A DNA stretch of 7,109 nucleotides from an uncultured Oscillospiraceae bacterium (GTDB taxonomy: Bacteria; Bacillota; Clostridia; Oscillospirales; Acutalibacteraceae), in the NCBI GenBank assembly GCA_900553525.1, contig USDZ01000089.1, forward strand, positions 1-7,109, written 5' to 3'. This document shows positions 5,773 to 7,109 of this stretch, one piece after another (the stretch's first letter is position 1; each line of letters opens with the position of its first letter). A model generated the notes under the pieces. It did not search any database and had not been told where the DNA came from. It worked only from the letters and a program-made list of their open reading frames with translations. Position numbers and translations under genes: made by a program.

Positions 5773-6129
5773 GTGAAGAAGGTACTCATAACCATATCCT
5801 GCCTGAATATCGCTTTATGCCTTTTATATTACGGTTGGATCCGGATGAGGTATAACCAAACCAATTGGTTTGTCCCTATTCTTTCCATTGCGTTATTGGT
5901 TTTAGAGATGATTCGGATACTTTTATCAAAACATAACCTTTTTATCGATGGTTTCATTCACGTTGTTCTTGTTTCCGTTCTTTTAACCCAAATCCCCAAA
6001 ATCGCCATTTTTATAGAACTCAAATATTCTATCCCCGTTATTCATTTTTCCCTGTTTTCCCTGCTCATTTTTGCACAAATCGTTTGCTTCGTTGTGGTTG
6101 TGAAACAACACCGTAAAGCCAATAGGTAA
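5773..6129 (+). CDS. Hypothetical small four-helix membrane protein
   Basis: A 118-residue, very hydrophobic protein that I do not recognise. Four membrane helices are likely at about 4-22, 33-51, 56-80 and 88-110, with short loops, and a basic C-terminus (KQHRKANR) that is probably cytoplasmic. No catalytic motif is visible. The GTG at 5773 is chosen because GAAGGAG (5755-5761) lies 11 bases before it and the product then opens as a typical MKKVLIT membrane protein; in-frame ATG 5749 and TTG 5728 would add residues without a good binding site. The gene is markedly AT-rich compared with cysK or the phosphodiesterase, which suggests acquisition by transfer. It runs toward the phage lysis cassette on the other strand and may be prophage cargo or a partner of the membrane protein at 5093; neither is proven. 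Confidence 0.72.
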   Translation: MKKVLITISCLNIALCLLYYGWIRMRYNQTNWFVPILSIALLVLEMIRILLSKHNLFIDGFIHVVLVSVLLTQIPKIAIFIELKYSIPVIHFSLFSLLIFAQIVCFVVVVKQHRKANR

Positions 6130-6138
6130 ACCAAAAGC

Positions 6139-6158
6139 TGATAGCACGCCTGTTATCA
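6139..6158. terminator. Small hairpin between converging genes
   Basis: TGATAGCA (6139-6146) pairs with TGTTATCA (6151-6158) around CGCC, with one G-U pair on the + strand. It sits 9 bases after the stop codon of the small membrane protein. Four A flank it on both sides rather than a T-run after it on the + strand; on the - strand a TTTT follows after GC. It may act as a weak terminator in either direction. Confidence 0.4.
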
Positions 6159-6191
6159 AAACCGCCGGGCCGCCCTTTCGGACGGCCCGGC
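6158..6191 (-). terminator. Intrinsic terminator of the phage lysis operon
   Basis: Read on the - strand, a 12-base-pair GC-rich stem (6191-6180 with 6175-6164, including one U-G pair) is closed by a GAAA tetraloop and followed by GG and TTTT (6161-6158). The wobble pair and the GNRA-type loop form only on the - strand transcript, which fixes the direction. It lies 7 bases past the holin stop codon. Confidence 0.8.
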
Positions 6192-6197
6192 TTGCAT

Positions 6198-6473
6198 TTA
6201 CTCTGGATTGGGTTCGGTATAGGTCAGGGCGCGGGAACTGTCGGAGAGTCCCTTGGTGGTGGGATCGTTGATGAGATTCCACACGCTGATCAAAACCGAT
6301 ACCAGGATCACCGGGTTTTTCACCGCTTCCAGCAGCACGTGGCCCAGACCCGCCCAGGTGGTCATATCGCTCCAGTTCAAACCGAGATAGGTCAGGATCG
6401 GCAGGATGATGGCCACGGCCAGGTTGACCCAAAACACCGGGTTTTTCAGCCGCACCTTCCAGTTGATCTTCAT
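6198..6473 (-). CDS. Phage holin, phi-LC3 family
   Basis: Holins gather in the cell membrane late in phage growth and open it so that the endolysin reaches the wall. This 91-residue protein begins MKINWKVRLKNPVFWVNL and ends with DPTTKGLSDSSRALTYTEP (70-88), both typical of the phi-LC3 holin family (Phage_holin_1). Two hydrophobic segments, about 12-32 and 53-69, fit the family's hairpin topology, and the length is normal. The start at 6473 is chosen over an in-frame ATG at 6539 because the family begins there and AAAGGAAG lies upstream. It is the last gene of a - strand cassette, with four bases between it and the preceding stop codon, and a terminator directly follows. It looks intact. Confidence 0.93.
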   Translation of the reverse strand: MKINWKVRLKNPVFWVNLAVAIILPILTYLGLNWSDMTTWAGLGHVLLEAVKNPVILVSVLISVWNLINDPTTKGLSDSSRALTYTEPNPE

Positions 6474-6477
6474 GTCC

Positions 6478-6729
6478 TCACTTCCTTTCCAACGTCGTAA
6501 TTCTGGTTTCATGATCGTGTAAAGTTCTGTCCTGTTCATCGTTTTTGTCCCACAGGCGCCTGTGGACCTCGCGGCTTCGTTCCCTCTGCTCGCTCATGTC
6601 CCGCACCAGTTGTTCCACCGTCACCGTCAGCTTGGTGATGGAGGCGTTCAGCTTGAGCGCCGGCGCCAGAAAGGTCGCGGCAAACCCCACCAGCGCGATG
6701 ATCACCCCCACCACTCCCCATTCCGTCAT
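6478..6729 (-). CDS. XhlA-like phage lysis-associated membrane protein
   Basis: An 83-residue protein with one N-terminal membrane helix (about 5-23) followed by a long charged, heptad-like coiled-coil region (about 28-82, ending DHETRITTLERK). This shape resembles haemolysin XhlA-type proteins, which sit beside holins in Firmicute phages and are thought to assist lysis. The similarity is of architecture and place, not of a diagnostic motif, and the hydrophobic segment is at the opposite end from classical XhlA, so the name is tentative. Its ribosome binding site, GGAAAGGG, lies within the last codons of the upstream endolysin gene, and only three bases separate the two genes. Its own stop is four bases before the holin start, so the three genes are almost certainly co-transcribed and perhaps translationally coupled. 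Confidence 0.75.
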   Translation of the reverse strand: MTEWGVVGVIIALVGFAATFLAPALKLNASITKLTVTVEQLVRDMSEQRERSREVHRRLWDKNDEQDRTLHDHETRITTLERK

Positions 6730-6732
6730 CGG

Positions 6733-7109
6733 TTACACCCTTTCCAGATATTCCTTGGCCGCGTAATAGGTCCCGCCTTCATACAGAACCTTCACCCACG
6801 TATAGCCGTTGCCGGACGACTCCCATCCGTCCACCACGTCCACCACCGTCCCTTTCGGGAACTTGCCCGCACGGGTCGAGGCATCCCCCTTCACCGCCGG
6901 ATAGGTGGTATGATAATACAAATTCGCGGTTGTACGGTATGGTGAAGTGGTCTCCCCCGCCGATTCCTCCACTGCGTTGTCGTTAATCCACTGAATCAGC
7001 GCGTCCGCATTGACAACCTTTCCCATGATCTCGATCTCTCCTTTCAGTTTTTGATCCACCTCGCGGCGGAATTGATCCATGCTGTATCCATGCTTGTCGA
7101 ACCAGTGCT
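6733..7109 (-). CDS. Phage endolysin, C-terminal part with SH3-like domain (partial)
   Basis: The gene enters from beyond the right edge; only its last 125 residues are visible. They begin HWFDKHGYSMDQFRREV, which resembles the end of an amidase catalytic domain (the region after the conserved Lys-x-Cys-Pro), so the enzyme is probably an N-acetylmuramoyl-L-alanine amidase that cuts the peptide from the glycan strand. This is inference, because the catalytic part lies outside. A linker is followed by an SH3b-like wall-binding domain (YRTTANLYYHT ... FPKGTVVDVVDGW ... YTWVKVLYEGGTYYAAKEYL). An in-frame ATG at 7026 has a strong AAAGGAGAG 9 bases upstream and could start a separate 97-residue product. 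The gene is first in the visible lysis cassette, three bases ahead of the XhlA-like gene. Confidence 0.78.
   Translation of the reverse strand, partial: HWFDKHGYSMDQFRREVDQKLKGEIEIMGKVVNADALIQWINDNAVEESAGETTSPYRTTANLYYHTTYPAVKGDASTRAGKFPKGTVVDVVDGWESSGNGYTWVKVLYEGGTYYAAKEYLERV
7036..7044 (-). promoter_or_regulatory. Internal ribosome binding site in the endolysin gene
   Basis: AAAGGAGAG on the - strand lies 9 bases ahead of an in-frame ATG (7026-7024). It is a better Shine-Dalgarno match than those of the two genes downstream. Initiation here would give a 97-residue protein with the linker and SH3-like domain but no catalytic domain. Confidence 0.6.

Noticed and set aside
1..7109. CRISPR array, tRNA, rRNA, riboswitch or attachment site
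   Set aside because: No regularly spaced repeats, no tRNA cloverleaf and no recognisable riboswitch core were seen; no integrase or duplicated core marks a prophage end.

Overview
The window looks like chromosomal DNA from a fairly GC-rich Gram-positive anaerobe of the Firmicutes, probably a gut Clostridia/Oscillospirales-type bacterium. This is inferred from strong AGGAGG-type ribosome binding sites, consensus sigma-A promoters, a surface protein ending in an SPDTG sortase signal, and a phi-LC3-type phage holin. No gene in the window fixes the species. Most of the window is GC-rich, but about 4600-5030 and the gene at 5773-6129 are clearly AT-rich.

Left part (1-3175): a complete cysteine synthase gene (48-980, +) converges on a long gene for an exported, probably wall-anchored glycerophosphodiester phosphodiesterase (1290-3080, -). 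The roughly 310 bases between them hold a GC-rich hairpin, a 38-bp element present twice, a 24-bp perfect palindrome and a strong bidirectional terminator. The phosphodiesterase has a consensus promoter (TTGACA-17-TATAAT on the - strand), which fixes its start at 3080. Its N-terminal half looks like a decayed copy of the same barrel fold.

Middle (3176-6129): a divergent XRE-type regulator (3590-4447, +) carries a DNA-binding domain followed by about seven 28-29-residue repeats. Next come about 640 bases without a convincing gene, including the AT-rich stretch with a consensus promoter (TTGACT-17-TACAAT). This promoter leads into a 161-residue single-pass membrane protein of unknown function (5093-5578, +). 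A 118-residue four-helix membrane protein (5773-6129, +) follows. Related TTTAACAC...ATATATGG motifs lie upstream of both membrane genes.

Right part (6130-7109): a tight - strand phage lysis cassette runs in from beyond the right edge. It encodes the C-terminal end of an endolysin (probably an amidase) with an SH3-like wall-binding domain, then an XhlA-like membrane/coiled-coil protein, then a phi-LC3-family holin, and it closes with a GAAA-tetraloop terminator. This is the edge of a prophage or phage-derived island. No integrase, capsid gene or attachment site is visible. The endolysin has a strong in-frame internal ribosome binding site that could yield a free wall-binding domain. The two small membrane genes next to the cassette may be prophage cargo, but that is inference.
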